Source of the DNA: Clostridiales bacterium
GTDB taxonomy: Bacteria; Bacillota; Clostridia; Christensenellales; Borkfalkiaceae
Direction of reading: 5' to 3'
DNA: 62,315 bases
NCBI GenBank assembly: GCA_015069615.1
Contig: SVIF01000008.1
Location: forward strand, 1 to 62,315
The notes under the pieces are model-generated. The model worked only from the letters and a program-made list of their open reading frames with translations, did no database searches and had not been told where the DNA came from. Each line of letters opens with the position of its first letter. Position 1 is the stretch's first letter. Positions 31,802-40,311 of this stretch are shown here, piece by piece. A program made the translations under genes and the position numbers.

Positions 31802-33058
31802 ATGGAAAAAATTAAGATTGGCGTTTTGGGCGGACACCGTGGGCTTAGTATGGTGAATTACTGCGTAAACGCAAAGGACGTAACCTTGGTTGCCATTTGC
31901 GATAAATCGGACGCGGTGCTTTCGTACTGTGAAAACTGGCTAAAAGAACGCGGGCATCAGGTAACGCTGTATAAGGACTTCAACGATTTCCTTTCTGCGG
32001 GTATGGACGCGGTTGTTTTGGCGAACTACGCTAACGAACACGCGCCTTTCGCGGTGGAATGCTTAAAGCGCGGAATTCACGTAATGAGCGAGTGCTTGCC
32101 CGTGGAAACCTTGGCGCAAGCGGTAGAACTGTGTGAAGCGGTGGAACAAAGCGGTAAAGTGTATTACTACGCGGAAAACTATTGCTATTTCCCCGCCACG
32201 CAAGAAATGAAAAAGTTATACCAAAACGGAACGCTGGGTTCGTTTGAATACGCCGAATGTGAATATCTGCACGATTGCGAAAGTATTTGGCCGCAAATCA
32301 CCTACGGCGAGCGCAACCATTGGCGGAATTTGATGAGCGCGTTTTATTACGTAACCCACTCCATGGGGCCTATCGTGCATATCACGGGGCTTCGCCCCGT
32401 TAAGGTAAGCGGTTTTTCCGTTCCCTTAAACGAAAAAGTGCGCCGTATGGGGGCGCAGGGGGATTCCTACGCCATTGAAATGGTAACCATGGAAAACGGC
32501 GGTATCGTAAAAAGCGCGCACGGGACTGCCCCCTCCCAAAGCTCCATTTGGTATTCTATGTACGGTACCAAGGGTAGGGTGGAAAGCGGTAGGGAAGGCT
32601 ATTCGCACGATTTAGGCGAAGTGCATCTGCTTGCCGAAGGCGTTCCCGCTTGCGTGGGCGGTAGTACCCTAAGTTACGATACCCGCCCCGAAGATTTTGA
32701 AAATGCGAAAGACTTTGGCCATTGGGGTGGGGATTACTACACCATGAAGAACTTCGTGAAGGCAATTCGTGGGGAAAAGGACGCGGATTTTATCAGCGTT
32801 TACGAAGCGTTAGACGCATATTTCGTTGGTCATTTCGGCTATTTTTCTAATTTGAACGGGGGCGCGCCCGAAGAAATTCCCAATTTCCGCGATCCCGCCG
32901 TGCGCGAACGCTACCGCAACGATACCCGTTGCTGTAACCCCAAGGTGGCAAAGGAAGGGCAACTTTTACCTTCCAACCCCAAAGGAAACGTGGAATACCC
33001 CCAAAGTTTATATGACGAAATTCACCAAAAATACTTAAAAAAGAATCGGGAAAACTGA
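31802..33058 (+). CDS. Gfo/Idh/MocA-family oxidoreductase
   Basis: 418 residues. An N-terminal Rossmann domain (IGVLGGHRGLSMV; VAICDKSD closing the second strand) binds NAD(P), and the C-terminal alpha/beta domain is typical of sugar or cyclitol dehydrogenases and GH109-like enzymes. The usual EKP motif is altered: HVMSECLPVE has Cys where Lys is expected. Residues such as THSMGPIVHITG and GGDYYTMKNFVKAIRGE match the family elsewhere. AAGGGGG precedes the ATG. Substrate unknown; the missing Lys makes classical hydride transfer uncertain. Confidence 0.85.
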   Translation: MEKIKIGVLGGHRGLSMVNYCVNAKDVTLVAICDKSDAVLSYCENWLKERGHQVTLYKDFNDFLSAGMDAVVLANYANEHAPFAVECLKRGIHVMSECLPVETLAQAVELCEAVEQSGKVYYYAENYCYFPATQEMKKLYQNGTLGSFEYAECEYLHDCESIWPQITYGERNHWRNLMSAFYYVTHSMGPIVHITGLRPVKVSGFSVPLNEKVRRMGAQGDSYAIEMVTMENGGIVKSAHGTAPSQSSIWYSMYGTKGRVESGREGYSHDLGEVHLLAEGVPACVGGSTLSYDTRPEDFENAKDFGHWGGDYYTMKNFVKAIRGEKDADFISVYEALDAYFVGHFGYFSNLNGGAPEEIPNFRDPAVRERYRNDTRCCNPKVAKEGQLLPSNPKGNVEYPQSLYDEIHQKYLKKNREN

Positions 33059-33075
33059 TTACGGAAATAAAAAAG

Positions 33076-33100
33076 AAAGCGGTCTTGGTAGACCGCTTTT
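33076..33100. terminator. Bidirectional terminator
   Basis: AAAGCGGTCT pairs with AGACCGCTTT around TGGT. It serves the oxidoreductase gene and, on the reverse strand, the MntP/YtaF-like gene, whose stop codon at 33099 overlaps it. Confidence 0.85.
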
Positions 33101-33683
33101 ACATTAAGCGCGAAAGCGCCAAAAAAATTAAAATCACAGGTGCGCATATGCGTAAATGTGGTAAAATCCCGTCCTTAGGTAAAAACGCCACTTTGGCACC
33201 TAGGTCGGTTAATAGGGCGTGGCAAGCAATTACGGTAAATGCGGAAATAAGCCCGCCGTATCCCATTACGGATAGCGAAAAAACAGCAACCGCACCGTCC
33301 GTTCCCACCCCAAGCCCCGCAGAAAACAAGGGTAAAAACCCCGTGCGATTATTTTGTATCGTTAAAAACCGTTGTGTGGCATGCGCGGTACTATTTTCGC
33401 AAAACGCTTTCAATAGTCCGACAACACCCATGATGAATAGTAGCCCGCCCCCTATTTTCAAAGTAAGCTGCTGTTGACGTTCACGCAAACTGTTTCCTAA
33501 TAGGAAGGCAAGCGTGCAAAGTAGTGTAACGGCGGTAAGAACGCAAAGTAAAATTTTCCAATGAAAGGAAAGTTCACTCGTCTTTTTATCCGCGCGAATA
33601 GATAGGGTAAGTGAGAATCCGCAAAAAAAAGAATCTAGGCTAACTGAAAGGGCAGTAAATGCTAAGAACAAGAACTTTGCCAT
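33099..33683 (-). CDS. MntP/YtaF-like membrane protein (putative manganese efflux)
   Basis: 194 residues with six hydrophobic segments. Two Asp-containing helices typical of the MntP/YtaF (LysE-like) superfamily are visible: ALSVSLDSFFCGFSL near the N-terminus and GLGVGTDGAVAVFSLS in the second half. MntP exports Mn2+; YtaF is a sporulation-associated relative of unclear role. The Ser-Leu-Asp-Ser form is closer to YtaF. GGGAG precedes the ATG by 9 bases. No riboswitch was found upstream, unlike the CaCA gene 3 kb away. Confidence 0.75.
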   Translation of the reverse strand: MAKFLFLAFTALSVSLDSFFCGFSLTLSIRADKKTSELSFHWKILLCVLTAVTLLCTLAFLLGNSLRERQQQLTLKIGGGLLFIMGVVGLLKAFCENSTAHATQRFLTIQNNRTGFLPLFSAGLGVGTDGAVAVFSLSVMGYGGLISAFTVIACHALLTDLGAKVAFLPKDGILPHLRICAPVILIFLALSRLM

Positions 33684-33798
33684 GGCTTTTTCTCCCGTAA
33701 AAAATGATAATTGTCCTTCCCGTAGGGAAAAATAGGCGCTACTTCTATAAAATATTCCGAAAAATATAGAAAAGTGCGTATGTTTTAGGGTAAAATCA

Positions 33799-33827
33799 TT
33801 GACAAACCGCGCGGTTTCTTGTAAAAT
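33799..33827 (+). promoter_or_regulatory. Promoter with a 14-bp palindrome between -35 and -10
   Basis: TTGACA (33799-33804), 17 bases, TAAAAT (33822-33827). The spacer holds the perfect palindrome AAACCGCGCGGTTT (33804-33817), a classic place for a repressor. Confidence 0.7.
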
Positions 33828-33864
33828 AGAAAGGCTATAATAGACTCACTGGGAGTGTAAAGAT

Positions 33865-35514
33865 ATGAAAAAAAGCAAACTTTTAATTCTTATGCTGTCC
33901 GTTTGCTGTGCCGTAGCCCTTTGCTTTGGCACTGTAACGGTAATGGCGGACGAGGCGACGGGTGTAACCGTTTCTTCCCTTTGGACGGTTAGCGATTCTT
34001 CCGTAAAAACCGAAATCGGTGAAAACGGCGGCTTGAAAACCGAAATCGTAAAGGGTTCTTCCGCAACGCTTGCAAACGACGTGGATTTTAGAAACTTTAA
34101 GGCAGTTTTAACCTTTGAATCCTCCTCTTTCAATAAAGTGGTTTTACGTTTCAAGGGCAAACACGCAATGGATTCTTCTACCGTAAACGATTTGGTTCTG
34201 TCCTACGACGGTACTACCGTGAAAGCTGGGTTAAATACCGGCAATAAAGTAGACCTTGGCAATAACAAAACCTTAACCGTAGAATACAAAGCGGAAACGG
34301 GCTTGTTCAAAATTAACGGAACGGAAATCGGTACGGGTAAGGAAATCTACATGCCCTACGGTACGTTCGGTATTTATAACCAAGATCAAGGCGTATTTAA
34401 CTTTACGCTTACCGAACTGAATGGCGAAACCTTCCAAAAAACAGGCACCGCGGTGTTAGATGGCAAGGCGCCCGAAATCGTTATGAGCGACGCGTTCACC
34501 CACAAACAAGTTCCCGCAAACTACCGTGCAACCTTTTACTACTGCTTGGCAGACGCAGTTTCTTCGGTGAATGCCTCTTTAGACGTGGAAGTTTTGCAGT
34601 TGCCTGACGGAGCAGATGAAGCCACATATTTTAAAAAGGGTATCGTTTCGGATACGTATGCGGTTGTAATTTTCTACAAAGTGGGGGATTACAAACTTAC
34701 CTTCAAAGCAAAAGATACGGCAAATAACGAAACGACTAAGGAATTAAACGTAACCGTGAAGGAAGCGGATACCACCGCCCCCACTTACGATACGGCTAAG
34801 GTTGCAGAATACCAAGCAAAGCTTACCGCAATGGAAAGCGAAATTATTATGAGCGAAAGCTTTAAATTTCCCCTTCCCCCCGTATCTGACGGCGAATATA
34901 CGCCCGTAGGCTTAATGCGTTACGTAATGTTATACATGGCGCCTTCGGCAAGTACTTGGTCGTATTCTACCGTAACTACGGGTAGACCTTCCTTTACCCC
35001 TTCCACCGTTGGTACGTATCGCTTTAAATTCGTTCCCGTAGACTTAGTTGAACAGCGCGCAGCTTATGATGATTGCCCTGAATTTACTTTGACCGTTAGG
35101 GATACCACCGCTCCCAAGGTAACCATTAACTTTAAAGACGTGCAATATATCGGCATTGGCGTAGCTCTTTCGGACGTATCCATTACCGAAACTTCTACCT
35201 ATGAAACCATCAAGGTTTTGGAAAAATACGTAGGTAACGGGGAAGTGGAAGTTGTGGAAGTTGTAGGCGATACTTTCGTTCCCGATGCTGAAGCTTCTTA
35301 CCGCTACACCGTAACCGTAGTTGATGAATATTTGAATAAAACCGAAGTGGTTAAGGATTTTAGAGTAATTGAACCCGTTAAGGTAAATCAAGTACAAAAC
35401 TGGATCTCCCAAAACTACTTATCCATCATCTTTATCGGCATTGCGGCTTTGTGCCTTGTTGCGATTATCGTTTTAGAAATCGTTTACAAAAAGTCTATGA
35501 AGAAAAAGGACTAA
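33865..35514 (+). CDS. Secreted, membrane-anchored protein with Ig-like modules
   Basis: 549 residues. An N-terminal signal peptide (KKSKLLILMLSVCCAVALCF) and a C-terminal transmembrane helix (LSIIFIGIAALCLVAIIVLE) with a basic tail KKSMKKKD place the body outside the cell, anchored by the C-terminus rather than by sortase (no LPxTG). Residues ~35-200 resemble a concanavalin-like beta-sandwich. Three Ig-like modules follow, with DGKAPEIVMSDAF, DTTAPTYDTAKV and DTTAPKVTINFKD at their junctions. No catalytic motif was recognised. Role could be adhesion or glycan binding (inference). GGGAG lies before the ATG. Confidence 0.75.
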   Translation: MKKSKLLILMLSVCCAVALCFGTVTVMADEATGVTVSSLWTVSDSSVKTEIGENGGLKTEIVKGSSATLANDVDFRNFKAVLTFESSSFNKVVLRFKGKHAMDSSTVNDLVLSYDGTTVKAGLNTGNKVDLGNNKTLTVEYKAETGLFKINGTEIGTGKEIYMPYGTFGIYNQDQGVFNFTLTELNGETFQKTGTAVLDGKAPEIVMSDAFTHKQVPANYRATFYYCLADAVSSVNASLDVEVLQLPDGADEATYFKKGIVSDTYAVVIFYKVGDYKLTFKAKDTANNETTKELNVTVKEADTTAPTYDTAKVAEYQAKLTAMESEIIMSESFKFPLPPVSDGEYTPVGLMRYVMLYMAPSASTWSYSTVTTGRPSFTPSTVGTYRFKFVPVDLVEQRAAYDDCPEFTLTVRDTTAPKVTINFKDVQYIGIGVALSDVSITETSTYETIKVLEKYVGNGEVEVVEVVGDTFVPDAEASYRYTVTVVDEYLNKTEVVKDFRVIEPVKVNQVQNWISQNYLSIIFIGIAALCLVAIIVLEIVYKKSMKKKD

Positions 35515-35540
35515 TTCGTTAATTATAACAGGATAAAACG

Positions 35541-35570
35541 CGCGGTTTGCTTTCGGGCAAACCGCGTTTT
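35541..35570 (+). terminator. Terminator after the Ig-like protein gene
   Basis: CGCGGTTTGC pairs with GCAAACCGCG (10 bp) around TTTCGG, then TTTTCTT. Confidence 0.85.
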
Positions 35571-35622
35571 CTTAATCAAAGCACTCGTTCTTTATCGCAC
35601 GGAATTATGAAAGGATTAGAAG

Positions 35623-36420
35623 ATGAAAAATAAAGTATTGATGATTTTGATTGATGGTATGCGTGTAGATGGCTTAAAGGCTTGTGGCAGCCCGTACCTT
35701 TCTTTTTTGGAAAAGAATTGCGCTTATACGTATCACGCGCGCTCGGTGTTTCCTTCCATCACATTGCCTTGCCATTATTCCATAACGCACTCAATTCCAC
35801 CCCAAACGCACGGGATTATAAACAACACCTTCACCCTTAACCCCGATTGTAAAGTGAACGGCATTTTTGAAGTGGCCAGCAAAGCGGGTAAAACCTGCGC
35901 GTTTTTCTACGGCTGGGAACCCCTTCGCGATATTGCGCGCCCGGGGGCGTTGCGCTTTTCCACATATATAAACGCGTACGCGCGTGAAAGCGGGGATGCC
36001 GCGCTTACGGATGCTTGCGAACGCCTTTTATCCGAAGATCATCCCGATTTCGCCTTTTTGTATATGGTGGAAACGGATGAAAAGGGTGGGCATGATAACG
36101 GCTGGATGAGCGAAGAGTATTTGCGCCGAATCCGTATAGCAATAGACTGCGTTTACCGTATGATTACCCGTTTTGGGGAAGAATATCATATCGTACTCCT
36201 TGCCGATCACGGTGGGCATGACCGCGGGCACGGAAGCGATCTTCCCGAAGATATGACCATTCCCATGTTCTTTAGCGGTAAGGGTTTTGCCGCGGGGGAA
36301 ATACAAGGGGAAAGTCTTTCGCTACTGGATATTGCGCCCACCATTGCGGATATTTTAGGGGTGGGAAAAGAAAAAGATTGGCAAGGTAAATCCTTTTTTA
36401 ACGGCAATAAGATATGTTAA
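35623..36420 (+). CDS. Alkaline phosphatase-superfamily phosphodiesterase (nucleotide pyrophosphatase type)
   Basis: 265 residues. Metal-binding and catalytic elements are visible: LIDGMRVDGL at the N-terminus (first Asp), the nucleophile in FPSITLPCHYSITHS, ETDEKGGHDNG, ADHGGHDRGHG as the His/Asp metal cluster, and LDIAPTIADILG near the end. It is shorter than the secreted enzymes and has no signal peptide. It hydrolyses phosphodiester or pyrophosphate bonds; the substrate is unknown. Its last seven bases overlap the start of the RluA gene, so the two are translationally coupled. Confidence 0.85.
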   Translation: MKNKVLMILIDGMRVDGLKACGSPYLSFLEKNCAYTYHARSVFPSITLPCHYSITHSIPPQTHGIINNTFTLNPDCKVNGIFEVASKAGKTCAFFYGWEPLRDIARPGALRFSTYINAYARESGDAALTDACERLLSEDHPDFAFLYMVETDEKGGHDNGWMSEEYLRRIRIAIDCVYRMITRFGEEYHIVLLADHGGHDRGHGSDLPEDMTIPMFFSGKGFAAGEIQGESLSLLDIAPTIADILGVGKEKDWQGKSFFNGNKIC

Positions 36421-37250
36421 AAAAAGTAAAAGTAACGAAAAGCGAATCGCTGAAAACTTTATTTTTTAGGGAGTTCACTTTTTTGCCCTTTTTCGCTATG
36501 GAAAAGTTGTGCGATAAAAAGGATATTAAAGTAAACGGAATCCCCGTAAAAAAGGACGCGCAATTAAAAGCGGGGGATGAAGTCTGGGTATATTTTTCAC
36601 AAGAAAAATACGCGCCGTATACTTTGGTTTATGAAGATGAAAATATCCTTGTGGCGGATAAAAAGCGGGGCGCTTCGTTTGAAAATTTAACCGAATTTTT
36701 AAGTTTGGTTTATGGGAAAATTTATCCCGTACACCGCTTAGATACCAACACTGCAGGCCTAATGGCTTATGCGAAAAATCCCGTAGCCGAACAGGAATTA
36801 TTGACGGCTTTTCGCGAAAAACGCTCCCAAAAAAGGTATCTTTGTAGGGTGTTTGGCGTGCCGAATCCACCCTCGGCAACCCTTTTAGACTACCTAATTA
36901 AGGATGATAAAAAGGGGCTGGTTCGCATATATTCCACCCCCCAAAAGGGCGCACTTTCAGTGATGACCGAATATCGCTTAGTGGAAGATTTAAAGGACGG
37001 GACTTCGGTGCTTTCGGTTACCTTGCACACGGGTAGAACGCACCAAATTCGCGCGCATTTGGCTTATCACGGGTATCCTTTGGTGGGAGATGGCAAGTAC
37101 GGCAACGGCGAAAAAAACCGCGCTTACAATCGCGAAAAACAAGAATTAAGTTCGGTTTATTTGGCGTTTTCTTTCTTGCCCGAAAGCCCGCTATCTTATT
37201 TAAACGGAAAAATTTTTGAAAAGCAGGAACGTTTTTTTGCAAAAGAATAG
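36414..37250 (+). CDS. RluA-family pseudouridine synthase
   Basis: 278 residues. An S4-like N-terminal part (KLCDKKDIKVNGIPVKKDAQLKAGDEV, cited in part) precedes the catalytic domain, which contains PVHRLDTNTAGLM with the catalytic Asp and LHTGRTHQIRAHLAYHGYPLVGDGKYG at the C-terminal side. It converts specific uridines in rRNA or tRNA to pseudouridine. The first ~30 residues are unusual for the family. The ATG overlaps the preceding stop region, with no strong Shine-Dalgarno of its own beyond that coupling. Confidence 0.9.
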   Translation: MLKKVKVTKSESLKTLFFREFTFLPFFAMEKLCDKKDIKVNGIPVKKDAQLKAGDEVWVYFSQEKYAPYTLVYEDENILVADKKRGASFENLTEFLSLVYGKIYPVHRLDTNTAGLMAYAKNPVAEQELLTAFREKRSQKRYLCRVFGVPNPPSATLLDYLIKDDKKGLVRIYSTPQKGALSVMTEYRLVEDLKDGTSVLSVTLHTGRTHQIRAHLAYHGYPLVGDGKYGNGEKNRAYNREKQELSSVYLAFSFLPESPLSYLNGKIFEKQERFFAKE

Positions 37251-37257
37251 AAAATTT

Positions 37258-37290
37258 AGGGGTTTTTTTTAAAACCCCCTTTTCTTTTTT
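37258..37290 (+). terminator. Terminator after the RluA gene
   Basis: AGGGGTTTT pairs with AAAACCCCC, followed by a T-rich tract. Confidence 0.75.
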
Positions 37291-37373
37291 TCCTAAATGT
37301 GTTATAATATAAAAAAACACGGCTTTATAGTAAACGGTGTGTTTGTTAAAAGCCAAAAAAGGAAGGAAAGAAA

Positions 37374-38300
37374 ATGACAAAACCTGTATATTCTATCGTG
37401 GTTCCCGTATTTAACGAAGAAGCGTGCGTGGAAACCTTTTATAAGGCTATCGTGCCCGTTATGGAACAAACGGGCGAACCCTTTGAAGTAATTTACGTAA
37501 ATGACGGCAGCCGGGATAAAACCGAAGAGCTGGTTACCGCTATTTGCGAAAAGGACGAACGCATTCGTTTAATCAGTTTTAGCCGTAACTTCGGTCAACA
37601 AGCTGCCATTCACTGCGGGCTTGCCGAATCCAAGGGGGATGCGGTAATTCCCATTGACGTGGACTTGCAAGATCCTCCCGAAACCATTTTAAAGATGATT
37701 GAAAAGTGGAAGGAAGGCTACGAAATCGTACACGGCAGACGTGCAAAAAGAAAAGGGGAAACCAAATTTAAAAAATGGACCAGTACTCTGTTTTTGAAAA
37801 TTATTAAAAAATTGACCGGCCTTTCTATTCCCCAAAACGTGGGTGAATTTAAACTGTTTGATAGAAAAGCCGTGGATGCATATTTGGATATGCCCGAACA
37901 TAAACGGTATTTGCGCGGTATGACGGCGTGGATTGGCTTTAAGCAAACCGAAGTAGAGTTTATTCGTGAAGCACGTGTTGCGGGCAATACCAAGTATTCG
38001 CTGAAAAAACTGGTAAAACTGGCGGAAGATGGAATTGTATCTAACAGCGATTACCCCTTAACCCTTGCCATGAAGTTCGGTATTTTCCTTGGGGTGCTTT
38101 CAGTGCTTTGCTTTGGGCTTTTCCCCTTACTGTTAATTTGGGATATCCACGTAGGGCTTACCGCGTATTTGTTCCCTGCAATGAGTCTTCTTACCGCAGG
38201 ATTGCTCATTAGCCATGGCCTTACCAACCTATACCTATCCCGCGTTTACGAAGAAGTAAAGAACCGCCCCAGATACATTGTGGGAAAACGCGTGAATTAA
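37374..38300 (+). CDS. Family 2 glycosyltransferase (polyisoprenyl-phosphate sugar transferase type)
   Basis: 308 residues. Residues 1-~220 are a GT-A domain: YSIVVPVFNEEACVE, VNDGSRDKTEE, the DxD-type site IPIDVDLQDPPE, and the FKLFDRKAVDAYLDMPEHKRYLRGM region. Two transmembrane helices follow (about 225-255 and 260-285). This is the layout of DPM1/GtrB-like enzymes that load a sugar onto undecaprenyl phosphate on the inner face of the membrane. GGAAGGAAAG precedes the ATG. A TATAAT box lies at 37303-37308 with a weak -35. Which polymer it serves is not shown by the neighbours. Confidence 0.9.
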   Translation: MTKPVYSIVVPVFNEEACVETFYKAIVPVMEQTGEPFEVIYVNDGSRDKTEELVTAICEKDERIRLISFSRNFGQQAAIHCGLAESKGDAVIPIDVDLQDPPETILKMIEKWKEGYEIVHGRRAKRKGETKFKKWTSTLFLKIIKKLTGLSIPQNVGEFKLFDRKAVDAYLDMPEHKRYLRGMTAWIGFKQTEVEFIREARVAGNTKYSLKKLVKLAEDGIVSNSDYPLTLAMKFGIFLGVLSVLCFGLFPLLLIWDIHVGLTAYLFPAMSLLTAGLLISHGLTNLYLSRVYEEVKNRPRYIVGKRVN

Positions 38301-38316
38301 AAAACGAAAAAAAGAA

Positions 38317-38345
38317 AATCCGAAAGGCAACTTTCGGATTTTTTT
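38317..38345 (+). terminator. Terminator after the GT2 gene
   Basis: AATCCGAAAG pairs with CTTTCGGATT around GCAA, then TTTTTT. Confidence 0.9.
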
Positions 38346-38357
38346 AGTGTTTTCCGC

Positions 38358-38386
38358 TTGTGAATTGCGTGCGGTTGTGCTATACT
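38358..38386 (+). promoter_or_regulatory. Promoter of nadE-mrp
   Basis: TTGTGA (38358-38363), 17 bases, TATACT (38381-38386). Confidence 0.6.
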
Positions 38387-38432
38387 GTACGTAGCGAAAA
38401 TTTTGTCAGTGCAGCAAAGGGGGTATAAACTT

Positions 38433-40307
38433 TTGCAAAATGGTTTTATAAAAGTAAAAGCGCTATCCGTTCCCTTGCGTTTAAACGACGTAACGGCTAA
38501 CGCAGAGCAAATTAAAAACGCAGTTTTTCAAGCGGAGCAAGAAGGGGTTGCCCTTTTAGTAACGCAGGAACTTTCCCTTACAGGCGCAACCGTAGGGGAT
38601 ATGGCAGCGCATACGGCGTTGCTGGCCAAAGCGGAAAGCGAACTTCTTGCTCTTGCTAAGCATACAAAGGAAACTTCCGTTTTGTTTTTTGTAGGGCTTC
38701 CGATAAAAGCGGGTGCGGCGGTATATAACGTGGCCGCGGGCGTTTTCGGTGGCAAAATTTTAGGGTTTATTCCCAAACGCAACCATACTTCGTTTGGTGT
38801 GCGCGCGGGCGAAAAACAGTTTGCCGGCGGTATCAGCGCCCCCGAAAAAGTACTGTTTGGCGGGGAGGAAATTCCCATGGGGAATCTAGTATTCACCGCA
38901 AAAAACATGCCCGCGTTTTCGGTAACGGCAGCGGTAGGGCAGGACGCGTTTTTTATGAACGCCCCCGTGGTAAACGCCTTTACTGGTGGAGCAAACATAC
39001 TTGCAATTTTAAACGCAGAAGAAGAAGGGGTTCATAAGCAAGCCCGCCTAACCACCGCACTAACCTATCTTACCCAAACCTATAAGGTATGCGCGGTTTA
39101 CGCGGAAGCTGGCGCGGGGGAATCGGTATCGGACGGCGTGTTCGGTGGTAGAACCGCGGTTTACGAAAACGGGGAAGTCCTAGCCCAAAGTCAACCCTTT
39201 GATAGTGGCGTTTCTGTTACCGAAACGGATACCACCGCCCTTTCGTTTGGTAAGAATTTTATTTCCACCGAAAAACCAATTCAAGTTTTTTTCACGGCGC
39301 GCGTAAGAAGGGTGGCGCTTAGCCGTCAGTTTGCAAAACTACCCTTCCTTCCCAAAGGCGGGGAAGAACAAGCCTATACCGATTACGTACTTACGTTGCA
39401 AGCGCAAGCGCTTGCAAAACGCGTTGCGTTTACCCACGCCAAGCGCATGGTTTTGGGGCTTTCGGGGGGCTTAGATTCCACCCTTGCCTTAATCGTATGC
39501 GCTAAGGCTGCGGATATTTTAGGCCTTAGCAGAAAGTCCGTTTTATGCGTTACCATGCCTTGCTTCGGTACTACGGGAAGAACGTATCGTAACGCGGTTG
39601 CGCTTGCCCAAGGGGTCGGCGCGGAATTAAAAGAAATTTCGGTAAAGGAAGCGGTAAAAGGGCATTTAAAGGATATCGGTCATCCCGAAACGCAAGCGGA
39701 CGTAACTTACGAAAACGCCCAAGCGCGCGAACGAACGCAAGTGCTTATGGACCTTGCAAACCGCGAAGGGGGCTTAGTTGTCGGCACGGGGGATTTATCC
39801 GAACTTGCACTTGGTTGGGCAACCTATAACGGGGACCACATGAGTAATTACGCGGTCAACGTTTCTATTCCCAAAACCTTGGTGCGTCTACTTGTAAAAA
39901 CTTACGCTCTTTGCGAAACGGATGAAGTGCGAGCGCGACTTTTTGACGTGTTAGATACACCAGTCAGCCCCGAACTGTTACCCGTAACGGGGAAAGAAAA
40001 CGAGCAAAAAACCGAAGATATCGTAGGCCCTTACGAACTACACGATTTCTTCTTGCACGCCTTCATGAAAAAGGGGTATTCCCCCGAAACGTTGCTTCGC
40101 GTAGCCGAATACGCTTTCCAAGGTGAATACGATAAAGCAACCATAAAAAGATGGTTAACCGTATTTTTGCGTAGATTTTTTAGCCAACAGTTTAAACGTT
40201 CGTGTTTGCCCGAAGGGGTATCGGTGGGTACGTTAAGCGTTTCCCCCCGCGGATTTTTAACCTTGCCCGGGGACGGGTTTTCCATTTGTTTAGAAGAAAA
40301 GGAGTAA
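38433..40307 (+). CDS. nadE: NAD+ synthase with a degenerate glutaminase domain
   Basis: 624 residues. The C-terminal synthase domain (about residue 320 on) is intact, with the ATP pyrophosphatase loop LGLSGGLDSTLAL, and adenylates then amidates deamido-NAD to give NAD+. The N-terminal ~270 residues have the nitrilase-type glutaminase fold. The catalytic Glu (E46 in TQELSLTG) and Lys (K115 in FIPKRNH) are present, but the Cys block that normally reads ICEDLW is AVGQDAFF (residues 167-174), with no Cys nearby. The enzyme should therefore use free ammonia. Start: TTG at 38433 with AAAGGGGG 9 bases upstream, because no ATG fits. The stop is 4 bases before the Mrp ATG. Confidence 0.9.
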   Translation: MQNGFIKVKALSVPLRLNDVTANAEQIKNAVFQAEQEGVALLVTQELSLTGATVGDMAAHTALLAKAESELLALAKHTKETSVLFFVGLPIKAGAAVYNVAAGVFGGKILGFIPKRNHTSFGVRAGEKQFAGGISAPEKVLFGGEEIPMGNLVFTAKNMPAFSVTAAVGQDAFFMNAPVVNAFTGGANILAILNAEEEGVHKQARLTTALTYLTQTYKVCAVYAEAGAGESVSDGVFGGRTAVYENGEVLAQSQPFDSGVSVTETDTTALSFGKNFISTEKPIQVFFTARVRRVALSRQFAKLPFLPKGGEEQAYTDYVLTLQAQALAKRVAFTHAKRMVLGLSGGLDSTLALIVCAKAADILGLSRKSVLCVTMPCFGTTGRTYRNAVALAQGVGAELKEISVKEAVKGHLKDIGHPETQADVTYENAQARERTQVLMDLANREGGLVVGTGDLSELALGWATYNGDHMSNYAVNVSIPKTLVRLLVKTYALCETDEVRARLFDVLDTPVSPELLPVTGKENEQKTEDIVGPYELHDFFLHAFMKKGYSPETLLRVAEYAFQGEYDKATIKRWLTVFLRRFFSQQFKRSCLPEGVSVGTLSVSPRGFLTLPGDGFSICLEEKE

Positions 40308-40311
40308 TACT

